DNA from: UBA974 sp002292405
GTDB taxonomy: Bacteria > Bacteroidota > Bacteroidia > Flavobacteriales_D > Sanyastnellaceae
DNA length: 64,000 bases
Reading direction: 5' to 3'
NCBI GenBank assembly: GCA_943842425.1
Contig: CALTBR010000003.1
Location: forward strand, 744,001-808,000
Shown here: one piece after another, positions 17,661-25,755 of the stretch
How the letters are laid out: the number at the start of each line of letters is the position of its first letter
Position numbering within the stretch: the first letter of the stretch is position 1
Notes under the pieces: generated by a model
The model's input: only the letters and a program-made list of their open reading frames with translations
What the model was told of the DNA's origin: nothing
The model's database searches: none
Program-made: the position numbers and the translations under genes

Positions 17661-19919
17661 ATGCGAAACATTTATTCTACAGTTGCAGTACTCTTAAGTA
17701 TTGCTTCTTTTTCATTTTCGGCCACAGGCCAAATCAACTACGGTGGATCTCCATCGTTCCTTGTGAACCAAGAGACTTTGACTGAAACCAGAGTCGTCAT
17801 GCCTGCAATCTCAAGAGATGTTTTAGCTCAAGAAGATGCTGTTACTGACCAAATCAAAGAGGTGCCTTGGAGATTTGGTGTAGAAAACGAAGTGAATTTC
17901 TCGCCAGTGAATAGCGGATACTGGACGATAGAGGGAGACGAACAAGTATGGCGTCTCGAGATCTCTTGCTCAGATGCAACTTCTGTATCCGTCAGATTTG
18001 CTGAGTTTGGATTAGAAAAGGGTGCTTATTTGTTTGTTTGGTCTAAAAATAGCCACGCATTCATCGGGAAATTTGACCACAGATCTAAGAAAGACTGGGG
18101 CGGATTAGCCACAGGAGTGGTTGAAGGATCTGAAGTGGTTGTTGAATACCACCAACCAATTTCGATGGGGACAACCGCACCCATCCTCATAGACCAAATT
18201 GTTTACGGGTACCGTAGCTTACTACTATACCCAGGAAGTCAAGCAGCTGTTGAGCGTGGGCCATTCGGAAACTCAGGAGCTTGTAACATTAATGTTAACT
18301 GTCCAGAAGGCGCACTTTGGGCAACCGAGAAGCGTTCAGTGGCACTCATCGTTCAAGGTGGCTTCGCGGCTTGCACCGGTGCTTTAATAAACAACACTTT
18401 AAACGACGGCACTCCATACTTCCTGACAGCTAACCACTGCTTAGGAAATCCTGGTGCATGGCTTTACTACTTCAACCATGAGAGCGCAACTTGCAACGGA
18501 AACACCGGGCCGACGAACCAATCAGTCAGTGGTGGGACGACGCTGGTAAGCAACGGAGCTTCTGACTACGCACTTCTCCAGCTAAGTGAAACTCCGCCCG
18601 CATCATTTAACGTACAGTATGCGGGGTGGGACGCTTCAGGTGACACTCCTTTAAATGCAACTGGAATCCACCATCCATCAGGCGATCTGAAGAAAATTTG
18701 CTTCGAAGATGACAGCCCCTATTTTGCTTCAGCAGGTGGAGCAGCTGTTTGGATGATCGACCAGTGGGAACTTGGAGTGACAGAACCAGGATCATCTGGA
18801 GCTCCTCTTTTTGACCACAACCACCGCATCATAGGGCAGCTTTACGGTGGTGCTGCAGCGTGTGCAGGAAACGTAAACAACGGCCAACTTGACTACTACG
18901 GGCGACTTAATGAAAGCTACACTCTCGGAGCTGCTGAATACCTCGACCCTACTGGATCTGGAATATTGACTTGGGATGGTTATCCTGACGGAGCTGTTTC
19001 TTACGCGAACGATGCGGGGGTTTCTATCGAAGGAGCTCCTGATGGACTTCTTTGTGGAGCTGCGAGTATTTCTCTTGAGATGATTCTTATGAATACAGGA
19101 ACTGAAACGCTGACATCGGCTACGCTTATCTACAACGTCAATGGGACAAGCGCTCAGCAAGTGAATTGGGCTGGTAACCTTGAGCAATATGAGTCTGAGA
19201 CTATTTCAATCCCTACGTTCGATGCTGTAGGAGGAGAAAACACTGTAACAGTAGTAGTGAGTAACCCCAACGGCATAACTGATGAGAATTTACTCAACAA
19301 CAATTCTGTCGTTTCATTCTCTACTTTCTCTGGCGAGACACTTGATTTAACGCTTGCAATCACTTTAGATGACTGGGGTTCTGAAATCACTTGGGAGGTT
19401 CTGGAACTCGGAACTGTACTTTACTCCGGCGGACCATATGAAGATGACATGGATGGCGAAATCATTATCGAAGATCTTTGCTTGGAGGAAGGTTGCTATA
19501 TTTTCAAAATCATGGATTCATACGGAGATGGTCTGTGCTGTGAATACGGACTTGGTCACTGGGAAATTTTAAATGATGACGGAGCAATCATTGCATACAG
19601 CAATGGAGAGTTCGGTGAATCGGAAACAGACCAATTCTGTACAAATGACGAACCCAATGCAATTGATGCTTTTTTTTCAAACACAGAAGGTCTTGTTTAC
19701 CCAAACCCTGCGAATGAAAGCTTAACGATTGAGCTCCCGACACTGGAGGGACGTATTGTCATTACTGACCTTGAAGGCCGCACAATAATGAATTTTAACC
19801 TTGTAGCTGAGACGAGCACAACCCTTGACGTTAGCTCTTGGTCTGAGGGGATGTATCTCATAACATTTGTAGGTGCAGATTCAGAAATTGTTACGCGACG
19901 AATCACAATAACTCACTAA
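17661..19919 (+). CDS. T9SS-secreted lysyl-endopeptidase-like serine protease
   Basis: 752 residues. A signal peptide (cleavage near SATGQ) and an N-terminal propeptide-like beta region precede a trypsin-fold domain at about residues 205-430. The catalytic triad is visible: H259 in LTANHCLG, D302 in ASDYALLQL, S379 in EPGSSGAPLF. Paired cysteines and the architecture resemble Achromobacter lysyl endopeptidase, but Lys specificity cannot be confirmed. A CARDB-like beta domain (about 455-560), a domain with CYIFKIMDSYGDGLCC, and a T9SS type-A tail from VYPNPANESL (about residue 680) follow. The enzyme is probably exported to the cell surface or medium for protein degradation. Confidence 0.88.
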   Translation: MRNIYSTVAVLLSIASFSFSATGQINYGGSPSFLVNQETLTETRVVMPAISRDVLAQEDAVTDQIKEVPWRFGVENEVNFSPVNSGYWTIEGDEQVWRLEISCSDATSVSVRFAEFGLEKGAYLFVWSKNSHAFIGKFDHRSKKDWGGLATGVVEGSEVVVEYHQPISMGTTAPILIDQIVYGYRSLLLYPGSQAAVERGPFGNSGACNINVNCPEGALWATEKRSVALIVQGGFAACTGALINNTLNDGTPYFLTANHCLGNPGAWLYYFNHESATCNGNTGPTNQSVSGGTTLVSNGASDYALLQLSETPPASFNVQYAGWDASGDTPLNATGIHHPSGDLKKICFEDDSPYFASAGGAAVWMIDQWELGVTEPGSSGAPLFDHNHRIIGQLYGGAAACAGNVNNGQLDYYGRLNESYTLGAAEYLDPTGSGILTWDGYPDGAVSYANDAGVSIEGAPDGLLCGAASISLEMILMNTGTETLTSATLIYNVNGTSAQQVNWAGNLEQYESETISIPTFDAVGGENTVTVVVSNPNGITDENLLNNNSVVSFSTFSGETLDLTLAITLDDWGSEITWEVLELGTVLYSGGPYEDDMDGEIIIEDLCLEEGCYIFKIMDSYGDGLCCEYGLGHWEILNDDGAIIAYSNGEFGESETDQFCTNDEPNAIDAFFSNTEGLVYPNPANESLTIELPTLEGRIVITDLEGRTIMNFNLVAETSTTLDVSSWSEGMYLITFVGADSEIVTRRITITH

Positions 19920-19934
19920 CCAAATGAAGCGTAG

Positions 19935-21032
19935 ATGATAGGGTTTGCTACTATACTTGCGCTATTTGGACTTATAACTAGAGGGGTTTGGGCTATGTAC
20001 TTTAGTGCAAGGCGCAAGCCCCTTTCTTCAATTCCGATAAAAAACATACAAAAGATAAACTTCAGTATTGTTGTGTGTATGCACAATGAGGCTCAGCATG
20101 TTGATTCACTCATTCATTCTCTTTTAAACCAAACCCCTTCCCCTCCGGAAATACTGATCATCAACGATGGTAGCACTGATGAAACCTCGGAAAAACTAAA
20201 TGCCTTTCTAGATAAAAACGATTCAATTAGGGTGATTCATCTAAAGAGTGGAGGAATTGGGAAAAAGAGGCCGCTTGCTACAGGCATTAAAGAAGCAAAG
20301 CACAATATCATTTTGTGTACTGATGCAGATTGTATTCCACAAAGCAATGATTGGGCGGCCTTAATGGTTGAAAACTTAGGAGATAAATACCAACTTAAAC
20401 TTGGCGTAAGCTTGCCGTTTAAAGGCAGTGGGTTTTTAGGGAAATTACAAAGTTTTGAAGCTGAGAGAATCGCTCTAAACTATATCGGAATGGCGGAATC
20501 TGGCTATCCCTATATGGGTGTGGGTCGCAACCTTGCATTTTTAAAATCTAGCTGGGAAAGTGTGGGTGGATTTGACAGTCACCTACACATTGCCTCGGGT
20601 GATGATGATTTATTTGTTCAGGACATGGTGGAAAGTGGAGCAAGCGTGGGGACTGTTGTAAGGAAGGAGGGGCAGAGTAATTCTGTTTGGCCTAACACAT
20701 GGAGAAAGTGGATGAACCAAATGAAGCGGCACTTATCCGCAAGCACAAACTACAGGAAATCAACTCTTGTCTTGTTAAGCTTACCAGTGATCTCCGACTT
20801 AATGATCTATATAGGGGTCGTTCTTGAGTTTATGCACAGTAATGCTTGGATAGCAATTGGTATACTGGGGTTAAATGCAATGATTAGAGGTCTTATCTTT
20901 CGAACATTCCTGCTTAGAGCTGGTCGTCCCGGTAGAAATGCGTTCATGCTTTTGTTTGAACCTTTCATGGGGTTAATTAGGCAAGTTCTTTCATTGCAGG
21001 TTCTGATTTCGAAACCTAAACAATGGAAATAA
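19935..21032 (+). CDS. family 2 glycosyltransferase, membrane-associated
   Basis: 365 residues with an N-terminal membrane segment (about 1-22), a GT-A catalytic domain and two C-terminal membrane segments (about 285-330). GT2 motifs: FSIVVCMHNEAQHVDSL, EILIINDGSTDET, CTDADCIP (the DxD-type metal site) and GDDDLFVQDM followed by a WRKWMNQMKRH segment like the Q/RxxRW region of processive enzymes. It probably adds a sugar to a lipid carrier or polysaccharide at the inner membrane; donor and acceptor are unknown. Its last 10 bases overlap the sigma-factor gene, implying coupled translation. Confidence 0.85.
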   Translation: MIGFATILALFGLITRGVWAMYFSARRKPLSSIPIKNIQKINFSIVVCMHNEAQHVDSLIHSLLNQTPSPPEILIINDGSTDETSEKLNAFLDKNDSIRVIHLKSGGIGKKRPLATGIKEAKHNIILCTDADCIPQSNDWAALMVENLGDKYQLKLGVSLPFKGSGFLGKLQSFEAERIALNYIGMAESGYPYMGVGRNLAFLKSSWESVGGFDSHLHIASGDDDLFVQDMVESGASVGTVVRKEGQSNSVWPNTWRKWMNQMKRHLSASTNYRKSTLVLLSLPVISDLMIYIGVVLEFMHSNAWIAIGILGLNAMIRGLIFRTFLLRAGRPGRNAFMLLFEPFMGLIRQVLSLQVLISKPKQWK

Positions 21033-21631
21033 ACCCAAATCTCTCCGAGAAAGCAAAGCATGACTATGCGCTTATTCTAAGAGCTACTAAAGATAGCGAC
21101 CAGAAAGCATATGCTGAGTTAATGGAGAAGTATAGGGATTCTATTTTTCATCTATGTCGCAAGATGGTTTTCAATGATGATGACGCTGACGATTTGACTA
21201 TTGAAACGTTCGGGAAAGCTTTTCAGAGACTTAAGCAATACACCCCTGCGTTTGCTTTCTCTACATGGCTGTTTAAAATTGCATCCAATCACTGTATTGA
21301 TTTTATTCGTAAGAAGAGGATAAACGCACTGTCACTTGACAGAGGTATAGCAACCGAAGAAGGAGATAATATTCAATTTACTGTGAAGGACGAGGCGCCA
21401 GACCCTATTGAAACTCTTGAAAAGAAACAAAGAGTTGAAAAGATGAGATTAGTTGTTTCAGAACTTAAACCCCGCTATCGAAGACTTGTAGAACTGAGGT
21501 ATTTTGAGGAATATAGCTACGATGAAATAGCGCTTGAACTAGACTTACCACTTGGCACTGTAAAAGCACAACTTTATCGTGCACGAGATATACTTACCAG
21601 CGTAATGGAAGGTTCAAAAAAACATCTATAA
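21023..21631 (+). CDS. ECF-type RNA polymerase sigma factor
   Basis: 202 residues. Sigma region 2 spans about residues 25-100 (AYAELMEKYRDSIFHLCRKM; DADDLTIETFGKAFQRL; FSTWLFKIASNHCIDFIRKKR) and region 4 about 145-195 (LKPRYRRLVELRYFEEYSYDEIALELDLPLGTVKAQLYRAR). Region 3 is absent, as in ECF (group IV) sigma factors. No anti-sigma factor gene is adjacent; its neighbours are a glycosyltransferase (10-base overlap) and rsmG. The pairing with a GT2 gene is a common flavobacterial arrangement in my recollection, but the regulon is unknown. Confidence 0.9.
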   Translation: MEINPNLSEKAKHDYALILRATKDSDQKAYAELMEKYRDSIFHLCRKMVFNDDDADDLTIETFGKAFQRLKQYTPAFAFSTWLFKIASNHCIDFIRKKRINALSLDRGIATEEGDNIQFTVKDEAPDPIETLEKKQRVEKMRLVVSELKPRYRRLVELRYFEEYSYDEIALELDLPLGTVKAQLYRARDILTSVMEGSKKHL

Positions 21632-21640
21632 AGAGATAAT

Positions 21641-22264
21641 ATGACAGAAATTGTTTTAGGATACTTCCCTAATCTTAGTGAGACTCAACGAAAACAATTT
21701 AAAATCCTTGCGCGTAGTTTTCCGGAATGGAACAATAAAATAAATTTAGTGTCCAGAAAAGACATGGACGAATTTCAAGAGCGACATGTTCTTCACAGCC
21801 TTGCAATTTACAAAGCAATGAAATTTGCTCCTGGCTCAAGAATTTTAGATGTCGGAACTGGAGGTGGTTTGCCTGGGATTCCATTAGCCATACTGATGCC
21901 AGAGGTAAACTTTGTTTTATGTGATAGTATCGGAAAGAAAATAAAAGTAGTTCATGCGTTGGTGGAGGAGCTGGATTTGAAGAACGTCGAAGCTGTTCAC
22001 TCAAGAGCTGCTGATATCCCTGGGAAATTTGATTTTGTTGTAAGCCGTGCAGTGGCAAGACTTTCAAAGTTTATTCCTTGGGTGGAAAATAAAATTCATA
22101 CAAGAAGTCTTAACCCTTGGCCCAACGGGATTCTTTATTTAAAAGGAGGTGATCTTCAAGCTGAGTTAGATGAAGTCTCAAGGACTTCTGAAATCATTCC
22201 AATTTCTCAATACTTCAACGAAGAGTTTTTCGAAACCAAAGCGGTTGTTTACGTGACCCTTTAA
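21641..22264 (+). CDS. rsmG: 16S rRNA (guanine-527-N7)-methyltransferase
   Basis: SAM-dependent methyltransferase that makes m7G527 in 16S rRNA. The 207-residue product carries the SAM-binding signature ILDVGTGGGLPGIPLAIL, then CDSIGKKIKVVHALVEEL and VVSRAVARLSKFI, all diagnostic of RsmG/GidB. Length is normal for the family. It follows the sigma-factor gene by nine bases and is convergent with the HxlR regulator. Confidence 0.95.
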   Translation: MTEIVLGYFPNLSETQRKQFKILARSFPEWNNKINLVSRKDMDEFQERHVLHSLAIYKAMKFAPGSRILDVGTGGGLPGIPLAILMPEVNFVLCDSIGKKIKVVHALVEELDLKNVEAVHSRAADIPGKFDFVVSRAVARLSKFIPWVENKIHTRSLNPWPNGILYLKGGDLQAELDEVSRTSEIIPISQYFNEEFFETKAVVYVTL

Positions 22265-22269
22265 GCTCT

Positions 22270-22299
22270 TAATAATGATCAGAAAGTTGATCAATTATT
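22270..22299. terminator. possible bidirectional hairpin between rsmG and hxlR-like gene
   Basis: TGATCA at 22276-22281 and TGATCA at 22288-22293 pair across a six-base loop, and AT-rich flanks can extend the stem. The position between two convergent genes fits a terminator, but the stem is AT-rich and there is no strong T-run. Confidence 0.35.
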
Positions 22300-22657
22300 T
22301 ATTCTGGCGTTTGGCGGACGATTTTCTTGAAATTTTAAATATACAAGGATTTTCTAAGTTATTGACCCAAAAATCAATAGCAACAAGCACGGGTTCAAGT
22401 TCTTGAGAAGCATGCGTTAAGGAATACTCAACTCTTGGGGGAGTTTCTTTAAAGGATTCTCTTTTAATTAATCCATCATTTTCCATTTGCTTGAGGTGAT
22501 CAGTTAAGACCTTTCTTGAAACACCATCAATTCTGGTTGCCAATTGACCAAATCTAAGTTTTCTATTTCTTAAATTGTAGATAATCGCAAGTTTCCATTT
22601 ACCTCCTAATTTATGGGTAAATGCACTTGCTGAACATAGTTTACTCATCTTTTTCAT
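22295..22657 (-). CDS. HxlR-family winged-helix regulator with conserved N-terminal Cys
   Basis: 120-residue MarR-like DNA-binding protein of the HxlR/DUF24 family. The family pattern is visible: C8 just before FTHKLGGKWKLAIIYNLRNRKLRFGQLATRI, then VSRKVLTDHLKQMENDGLIKRE (recognition helix and wing) and PPRVEYSLT. In Bacillus relatives such as YodB, the equivalent N-terminal Cys senses electrophiles or oxidants; that role here is inferred. I use ATG at 22657; a GTG three codons upstream (22666) is possible. It diverges from the CDGSH-YceI gene across a 118-base region with palindromic operator-like sites, so it probably represses or activates that gene and itself. Confidence 0.9.
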   Translation of the reverse strand: MKKMSKLCSASAFTHKLGGKWKLAIIYNLRNRKLRFGQLATRIDGVSRKVLTDHLKQMENDGLIKRESFKETPPRVEYSLTHASQELEPVLVAIDFWVNNLENPCIFKISRKSSAKRQNK

Positions 22658-22690
22658 ATTAGTCACCTTTACATAACCACTATTTCCATG

Positions 22691-22749
22691 GTTACCAAAA
22701 GGTAACAGTTACATATAGAAACTATTATTAGTTACCTTGTGAAGGTAAA
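22691..22749. promoter_or_regulatory. operator-like inverted repeats in the HxlR / YceI divergent region
   Basis: GTTACC-AAAA-GGTAAC at 22691-22706 is a perfect inverted repeat. A second, imperfect copy, GTTACC-TTGTGAA-GGTAAA, lies at 22731-22749 just upstream of the YceI gene. Their place between a winged-helix regulator and a divergent gene makes them the obvious candidate binding sites. Confidence 0.65.
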
Positions 22750-22775
22750 ACAAAAACATTAATAAATAATTAAAT

Positions 22776-23438
22776 ATGAATACTTCAACAGTAACGAAAT
22801 GCCAATGTGGCAAAACAAAAGATCCAAATGGAAATTGTGATGGATCACATGCCAACAAATATAAATCCTTAAAAAACGTCGCACTAAGTATTGTCGTCAT
22901 ATTCCTTGGTTTGACCTTTCAAAATTTTACGTCTTTAAAAAAGAATGTTGTCGATGTAAAAACCAGCAGTATCCAATGGAAGGCTAACAAAGTGGTGGGT
23001 TCACATGAGGGTGAAATCTTACTTAAATCTGGAGAACTTATTTATGATGATGGAAATTTAGTGGGAGGAAGCTTTATCATAGACATGAATAGCTTAATCT
23101 GTACGGACTTATCTGGAGAATACAAAGGGAAATTAGAAGGTCATTTAAAATCTGAAGATTTTTTCAGTGTTGAAACCTATGCAACTGCAGGTCTCGTCAT
23201 CACAAATGTGCAGAAAGTCAATTCAAAGAAACATACAATCACTGCTGACTTAACGATAAAAGGCATTACAAAATCGATTACGTTTGAATCCAATGCCGAG
23301 GAAAATAAGTTTGCGGCACGTATTCGAATAGATCGAACTCAGTTCGATGTTAAATATGGTTCAGGGAGTTTCTTTGACGGACTTGGAGACAATATGATCT
23401 ATGATGAATTTGAATTGATTGTCAGTTTGTTGATATAG
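22776..23438 (+). CDS. CDGSH-like / transmembrane / YceI-domain fusion protein
   Basis: 220 residues in three parts. Residues 8-25 hold C9-x-C11, T14, P17, C21-D-G-S-H25, close to the CDGSH iron-sulfur motif but one residue longer between the second and third Cys. Residues 34-51 form one hydrophobic helix. Residues 57-220 are a YceI lipocalin-like domain (GKLEGHLKSEDFFSVETY; SITFES; DRTQFDVKYGSGSFFDG), a family that binds polyisoprenoids. The predicted arrangement is a cytosolic Cys/His tip, one membrane span and a periplasmic lipid-binding domain. Whether the tip binds a 2Fe-2S cluster or another metal is unknown. The divergent HxlR gene and shared operators suggest redox- or electrophile-responsive expression. 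Confidence 0.82.
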   Translation: MNTSTVTKCQCGKTKDPNGNCDGSHANKYKSLKNVALSIVVIFLGLTFQNFTSLKKNVVDVKTSSIQWKANKVVGSHEGEILLKSGELIYDDGNLVGGSFIIDMNSLICTDLSGEYKGKLEGHLKSEDFFSVETYATAGLVITNVQKVNSKKHTITADLTIKGITKSITFESNAEENKFAARIRIDRTQFDVKYGSGSFFDGLGDNMIYDEFELIVSLLI

Positions 23439-23462
23439 CCAAGTTCAATAGTTTGTAAAAGA

Positions 23463-23490
23463 AGAAAAGACCCACCTCTGGGTCTTTTCT
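23463..23490. terminator. terminator after the CDGSH-YceI gene
   Basis: AGAAAAGACCCA (23463-23474) and TGGGTCTTTTCT (23479-23490) form a perfect 12-base-pair stem with a four-base loop. T-rich and A-rich arms make it work in both directions, which suits its place between the convergent YceI and response-regulator genes. Confidence 0.85.
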
Positions 23491-23588
23491 ATACCTGCAA
23501 GAAAATTGAAACCAACATAGTCATTGACCATGTTACTTGTTAGACGTAACAGTTTCCAAGGGGTTGCCTTTTTTTGATAAAAATAATT

Positions 23589-24320
23589 TTATTTTTCGAT
23601 GTCGCTATTAAACCTATAGCCTACGCCCCTTACAGAGTGAAAATAAAGCGGTGATTTGGGGTTGGGCTCAAAATATTTCCTAAAAGAAAGAAGATAGTTA
23701 TCAATAGTACGCGTGTTAGGATAAATAGAATACCCCCAAATAGTTTCTAAAATCTCTTCTCTGCTGACCACTTCTCCATTTTTAGAAGTTAAAAGTCGAA
23801 GTAGCATTATTTCTCTTTTAGAGATTTTCTTTATCTGACCATCATGAGTTACGATTGAATACTGATCAAACCTGATCTCACCTTTCCCAATTTTTAAAAC
23901 ATCTAAATCGAGAGCAACTCCTACAGCACCGTAATCTGATGATCGTTTAGATTGTTCGATTAATCTTGCCAACCTTAGAAGCAGTTCATCAACACTAAAC
24001 GGTTTGCCCAGATAATCATCAGCTCCTAAAAGAAGTCCTTCAAGTCTTTCTGGACCAGAATTCTTCGCTGTTAGAAAAAGAATGGGCATTTTATGCCCCT
24101 CTACTCTGATGATAGAACACACTTGAAACCCATCCATTACAGGAAGCATCACATCTAAAATTACCGCATCAATTCGCTGATTTCTAACTACTTCAAGCGC
24201 ATCGATACCATCATCAACGGCCACAACATGGTAGCCTTCAGCTTTTAGATTCATAACTAACATCTTTTGAAGAGATGAATCATCTTCAACAACAAGTACT
24301 CTGTTAGCTTTTTCAGACAT
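23589..24320 (-). CDS. OmpR/PhoB-family response regulator
   Basis: 243 residues. Receiver domain at 1-125 with the acidic pair E12/D13, phosphoacceptor D56 (VILDVMLPVMDGF), the T in LFLTAKN and the Lys in YLGKPFS. A winged-helix DNA-binding domain spans about 140-238 (ISKREIMLLRLLTSKNGEVVSREEILETIWG; RTIDNYLLSFRKYFE; SVRGVGYRF). No histidine kinase gene is adjacent in the window, so the partner must lie elsewhere. It diverges from the menaquinone operon with a 56-base gap, so it could influence that operon, but there is no direct evidence. Confidence 0.93.
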   Translation of the reverse strand: MSEKANRVLVVEDDSSLQKMLVMNLKAEGYHVVAVDDGIDALEVVRNQRIDAVILDVMLPVMDGFQVCSIIRVEGHKMPILFLTAKNSGPERLEGLLLGADDYLGKPFSVDELLLRLARLIEQSKRSSDYGAVGVALDLDVLKIGKGEIRFDQYSIVTHDGQIKKISKREIMLLRLLTSKNGEVVSREEILETIWGYSIYPNTRTIDNYLLSFRKYFEPNPKSPLYFHSVRGVGYRFNSDIEK

Positions 24321-24328
24321 TTGCTAAT

Positions 24329-24336
24329 TAGATTTG
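24329..24336 (+). promoter_or_regulatory. putative -7 element for the menaquinone operon
   Basis: TAGATTTG matches TAnnTTTG, 40 bases before the menI ATG. No TTG is found at the right distance upstream, so the call rests on the -7 element alone. Confidence 0.4.
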
Positions 24337-24354
24337 CGTAATCTTTAAGAAATA

Positions 24355-24362
24355 CAAATTTA
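24355..24362 (-). promoter_or_regulatory. putative -7 element for the response-regulator gene
   Basis: The minus strand reads TAAATTTG, a perfect TAnnTTTG, 34 bases before the response-regulator ATG. A convincing TTG at the usual distance is missing. The two opposed -7 elements in this gap would face each other. Confidence 0.35.
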
Positions 24363-24376
24363 CAAGGATAACATCA

Positions 24377-24784
24377 ATGAATAACGAACAAAATTTCAAT
24401 AAAGACTTCGGCAAAGGAACGATAGCCGATGTTCTGGGTATAGAAATAACTTCTGTTGAAGAGGGAGTCGTGAAAGGTAAGATGCCTGTTGATTCAAGAA
24501 CTCACCAACCATATGGCATGCTCCATGGTGGAGCAAGCGTCGTTCTCGCTGAAACCCTTGGTTCTATAGGTTCTCATTTTTTAGTTGAAAAACAAGGGAA
24601 AGCTGCTGTCGGGTTAGAGGTAAATGCAAATCACCTAAAAAGTATACGATCAGGTTGGGTTTTTGGTGAAGCTCGGATAGTTAAAAAAGGGGGGAGAGTA
24701 CATGTTTGGTCTATAGAGTTGAAGGATGAGGAGGGAGAATTAATCTGCACTTCAAGGCTCACCGTAATGATTGTCACTTTATGA
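24377..24784 (+). CDS. menI: hotdog-fold thioesterase, probable DHNA-CoA hydrolase
   Basis: 135-residue PaaI/YdiI-like hotdog protein. The catalytic region HGGASVVLAETLGSIG follows QPYGML, and VGLEVNANHLKSIRSGWVFGEA is the second typical block. Such enzymes release 1,4-dihydroxy-2-naphthoate from its CoA ester. The family has broad specificity, so the menI assignment rests on position at the head of the men operon: its stop overlaps the menF start as ATGA. Confidence 0.82.
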   Translation: MNNEQNFNKDFGKGTIADVLGIEITSVEEGVVKGKMPVDSRTHQPYGMLHGGASVVLAETLGSIGSHFLVEKQGKAAVGLEVNANHLKSIRSGWVFGEARIVKKGGRVHVWSIELKDEEGELICTSRLTVMIVTL

Positions 24785-25755
24785 TTTTTGCTCGTGTATG
24801 GTGGAGCCCCCCAGGAAGTGATGAAGTGTATACTATTAAGCCTACCCAAGGTGGAACTTCTTGCTTCAGGTTTACTCCTTTTAGCAGCTCTGACAAATAC
24901 CCTTCGATAGAAATAAAAGGGCATGTCATTTCTGCTGAAGCTCCAATACCTGGTACGATTACGGTCACGAAACCTTTTGATAATTTCTCTACAGACAAAG
25001 CTTCTCATTTGAATTGCGTAACAAAAGCGATTTCTCAAATTTCTGATGGTACTTTAGAAAAAGTTGTGGTAGCAAGAATCAAATCAATCATTTCAGACGC
25101 TACTCCTGAGGTCACATTTAAGTTGAAATGCGAGAAACACCCGGATGCATTTGTTTATTTGATTGATCATCCAAGTTGTGGGGTTTGGTGTGGAGCTTCA
25201 CCTGAATTACTTGTCGCATCAAGTGACAACAGAGTGGAAACAGTTTCGCTAGCAGGAACGCGAATAATTGTAAATGGTACTTCTACCAATGATTGGACGA
25301 ACAAAGAAAGACATGAGCAATCTCAAGTTACAGACTATATTAAATCAGTTTTAGAAGACTACGGAGCATCTGAGATGAGCATAGAACCTCGTGCAGATCG
25401 ACGATACGGAAATCTTCTTCACCTTGAGACCCGATTTAGATGCTCCATCAAAGGAGATGTAAAAAAACTAGCCAGCACCCTTCACCCCACACCAGCTGTT
25501 GGAGGAAGGCCATTAAAAATCGCCTGTGATTTTATCGAATCAAATGAACAGTTTTCTAGGGCTTATTACTCAGGCTACTTGGGGATTGAAACAGCTTCGG
25601 GGAGTGCTTACTATGTCAACTTACGAGCTGCCCAATGGATGGTGGGAGGAATTCAAATTTATGCTGGAGGTGGCATCGTTGAAGGGTCAATTCCACAAGA
25701 CGAGTGGATGGAAACTGAGGCAAAGATTAAAGCAATAGAAGCTACCTTCGCTTAA
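24781..25755 (+). CDS. menF: isochorismate synthase
   Basis: Converts chorismate to isochorismate, the first step of menaquinone synthesis. The 324-residue product is short, but keeps the chorismate-binding core: LEKVVVARI, CGASPELLV, SLAGTR, NKERHEQSQVTDYI, LHPTPAVGGRPL, FSRAYYSGYLGIE, YVNLRAAQ, IYAGGGIVEGS and the closing EWMETEAK. The lost residues correspond to the variable N-terminal region. Its ends overlap menI (ATGA) and menD (TAATG). Confidence 0.9.
   Translation: MIFARVWWSPPGSDEVYTIKPTQGGTSCFRFTPFSSSDKYPSIEIKGHVISAEAPIPGTITVTKPFDNFSTDKASHLNCVTKAISQISDGTLEKVVVARIKSIISDATPEVTFKLKCEKHPDAFVYLIDHPSCGVWCGASPELLVASSDNRVETVSLAGTRIIVNGTSTNDWTNKERHEQSQVTDYIKSVLEDYGASEMSIEPRADRRYGNLLHLETRFRCSIKGDVKKLASTLHPTPAVGGRPLKIACDFIESNEQFSRAYYSGYLGIETASGSAYYVNLRAAQWMVGGIQIYAGGGIVEGSIPQDEWMETEAKIKAIEATFA

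Noticed and set aside
18792..19187. 131-codon minus-strand frame
   Set aside because: Antisense of the lysyl-endopeptidase-like gene, whose triad and tail are clear.
23532..23550. GTTAC...GTAAC repeat as a third HxlR operator
   Set aside because: Only five-base arms with a nine-base spacer, far from any start codon; could be chance in AT-rich DNA.
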